Shown: positions 7,422 through 8,537 of the stretch, one piece after another
How positions within the stretch are numbered: the first letter of the stretch is position 1
How the letters are laid out: every line of letters begins with the position of its first letter
From: DASUGM01 sp036274055
GTDB taxonomy: Bacteria; Acidobacteriota; Vicinamibacteria; Vicinamibacterales; SCN-69-37
NCBI GenBank assembly: GCA_036274055.1
Contig: DASUGM010000171.1
Span: forward strand, 1 to 8,537
Reading direction: 5' to 3'
DNA length: 8,537 nucleotides
The notes under the pieces: model-generated
The model's input: only the letters and a program-made list of their open reading frames with translations
Database searches by the model: none
Told to the model about the DNA's origin: nothing
Translations under genes and position numbers: made by a program

Positions 7422-7797
7422 ACAGCGACGGAACGATGAAGAAGTGCGTGAGCGAGATCACGAGCAGGACCAGGCAGCTGAGTGCCAACGCGCGGGCGAC
7501 GCCGCGGACGAGCACGGGATCCTCGGTGCCGCGCCTGACGACCATCAGCCCGACCGCGCCGAAGGTCGCCAGCATGGTCGCAAACATCAAGCTGAAGCCG
7601 CTCTGAAAGTCCTGGATCGACCGCTCGCCGCCGCCCGGCATCGGGAAGTAGTAAGTCGTGATCAGCTCCCGAATCTGCTGTTCCGTCGCGTTGGCCGGCG
7701 CCGGCGGTCCGGCGATGTGTCCCGCCATATGGACCGCCGCGGTCAGGAACGCGACCCAGCACGCGAACTTGAAGATCCAGACCTGACGCGCCGGCAT
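7369..7797 (-). CDS. Small four-helix membrane protein, family not recognised
   Basis: The product has 142 residues and ends in TAG at 7371-7369. Hydrophobic segments lie at about 7-28, 67-88, 103-119 and 119-139, the last two nearly continuous, so it is probably an inner-membrane protein with four helices. A polar loop (about 29-66) lies between helices 1 and 2. Possibly functional polar residues in or near the membrane are the two His of HMAGH (23-27) and the RSIQDF segment (59-64). The ATG at 7797 is preceded by a strong GGAGGT and overlaps the stop of the M28 peptidase gene by one base (TGATG), so the two are probably co-transcribed and translationally coupled. The 3' end lies antisense to the last 17 codons of the convergent acyltransferase fusion. 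The start is well supported because the frame upstream is a shadow of the peptidase gene. I cannot assign a function. A role linked to the peptidase is suggested only by the operon. Confidence 0.82.
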   Translation of the reverse strand: MPARQVWIFKFACWVAFLTAAVHMAGHIAGPPAPANATEQQIRELITTYYFPMPGGGERSIQDFQSGFSLMFATMLATFGAVGLMVVRRGTEDPVLVRGVARALALSCLVLLVISLTHFFIVPSLFIALMTVSFAVASVSER

Positions 7798-8537
7798 CAC
7801 CGACCTCCGCCGCCCGCCGGCGCCGGTTTGCGCGGCAGCGGCTGGGCGCGATTCGCGGTCTGCCACACGAACGTCGCGACCACGGTCGCGATCTGTTTCA
7901 TGTCGTCGGGCTGCACGCGATCGAGAAAGTCCATGTTCGAGTGGTGGGTGCGCGAGTTGTACTCGTAGCGCTCCTGGATGAATTGGAACGCCGGCACGCC
8001 GACGCGATCGAGGTTGGTGTGGTCGGTGCTCGTCACCGGCCGCGGCCCGAGGATCTCGACGCCAAGATCCTTCAGCGGACGAATCCACTCGCTGAAGATC
8101 GGCTTGACCGCCTCGTTGCCCTGCATCCAGACACCGCGGATCTTCCCGGTGCCGTTGTCGATGTTGTAGTAGGCAACATGTTTCGCATTCTCGGGCAGCG
8201 GCTTGCCGGGCTCGCCGAGATGACGGTTGGCGTAGTCACGTGAGCCGAGCAACCCCTGCTCCTCGCCGCCCCAGAGCGCGACGCGGACGGTGCGGCGCGG
8301 CTTGAGGCCGGTGGCATTGAGGATGCGCAGCACTTCCATCATCGCCGCCGAGCCGGCGGCGTTGTCGGTGGCGCCGGTCGCGCCGTGCCACGAATCGAAG
8401 TGCGCGCCGATCAGCACGACTTCGTCCGCGAGGTCCGTGCCCGGCAGTTCGCCAATCACGTTGAAGCCGTTGGGCTCGGTCTCGTCGCGGAACTTGACCT
8501 CGACGTCGAGCGACATTTTCACCGGGACGTTGTGCTC
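7797..8537 (-). CDS. M28 family zinc metallopeptidase (carboxypeptidase Q-like), C-terminal part; start outside window
   Basis: 246 residues are visible, open to the window edge in the same frame, with stop TGA at 7799-7797. All five M28 co-catalytic zinc-site elements are present (numbered from the first visible codon at 8537): H46 in GAHFDSW, bridging D58 in TDNAAG, the catalytic/ligand pair E92-E93 in GGEEQG, D127 in NIDNG, and the His of RTHHSNMD (198-199). The family removes single amino acids from peptide ends, using two zinc ions. The RTHHSNMDFLDRVQ end is close to that of carboxypeptidase Q-like M28 proteins, which are usually secreted or periplasmic. The missing N-terminal part should hold a signal peptide and probably a PA-type insert. 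A GTG at 8522 and an ATG at 8516 are in frame, but coding similarity continues upstream of both, so neither is taken as the start. The C-terminal tail is Pro/Gly-rich. The gene is followed, with a one-base overlap, by the small membrane protein gene. Confidence 0.92.
   Translation of the reverse strand, partial: EHNVPVKMSLDVEVKFRDETEPNGFNVIGELPGTDLADEVVLIGAHFDSWHGATGATDNAAGSAAMMEVLRILNATGLKPRRTVRVALWGGEEQGLLGSRDYANRHLGEPGKPLPENAKHVAYYNIDNGTGKIRGVWMQGNEAVKPIFSEWIRPLKDLGVEILGPRPVTSTDHTNLDRVGVPAFQFIQERYEYNSRTHHSNMDFLDRVQPDDMKQIATVVATFVWQTANRAQPLPRKPAPAGGGGR
7803..7808 (-). promoter_or_regulatory. Strong Shine-Dalgarno inside the 3' end of the M28 gene
   Basis: On the minus strand GGAGGT runs from 7808 to 7803, five bases before ATG 7797. 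It lies within the last codons of the peptidase gene (the Gly-Gly-Gly-Arg tail) and supports both the start of the small membrane protein and its coupling to the peptidase. Confidence 0.7.

Overview
The window is GC-rich bacterial DNA, densely coding, with strong G/C bias at third codon positions. The gene content points to an Acidobacteriota-like heterotroph, possibly of the Vicinamibacteria type: a periplasmic PQQ dehydrogenase, a winged-helix/TolB-like/TPR one-component regulator and a secreted-type M28 peptidase. That placement is inference from gene types and base composition. No rRNA or other phylogenetic marker is present.

Layout: (1) 1-1905, minus strand, most of a PQQ-dependent dehydrogenase of the membrane-glucose-dehydrogenase family, whose C-terminus lies left of the window. 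(2) 1906-1962, a short divergent intergenic region with a TTGACA hexamer, a 10-bp-spaced TGTCA direct repeat and a GGCAT/ATGCC inverted repeat. It is the only place for the promoters of both flanking genes. (3) 1963-3882, plus strand, a regulator with an OmpR/CadC-type winged helix, a TolB-like domain and TPR repeats, and no visible membrane anchor. (4) 3880-3946, a perfect 30-bp inverted repeat with a 7-nt loop. Its first three bases are the regulator's stop codon. It can act as a terminator and also looks like a REPIN-type mobile doublet. (5) 4005-7421, plus strand, one large gene fusing an LplT-like transporter, a PlsC-type acyltransferase and an acyl-ACP synthetase. This is a complete lysophospholipid uptake and re-acylation machine in one polypeptide. 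(6) 7369-7797, minus strand, an unrecognised small four-helix membrane protein, tail-to-tail with the fusion gene and overlapping it by 53 bp. (7) 7797-8537, minus strand, the C-terminal part of an M28 zinc aminopeptidase/carboxypeptidase Q-like enzyme. Its stop codon overlaps the start of the small membrane protein gene (TGATG), so the two are probably one operon with coupled translation.

Functionally the window is a set of neighbouring modules: periplasmic sugar/alcohol oxidation with a likely adjacent regulator, phospholipid repair, and extracytoplasmic peptide turnover. No phage, CRISPR, toxin-antitoxin or insertion-sequence gene was found. The least ordinary items are the long perfect hairpin at 3880-3946, the antisense overlap at 7369-7421, the putative operator at 1935-1957 and the uncharacterised membrane protein.
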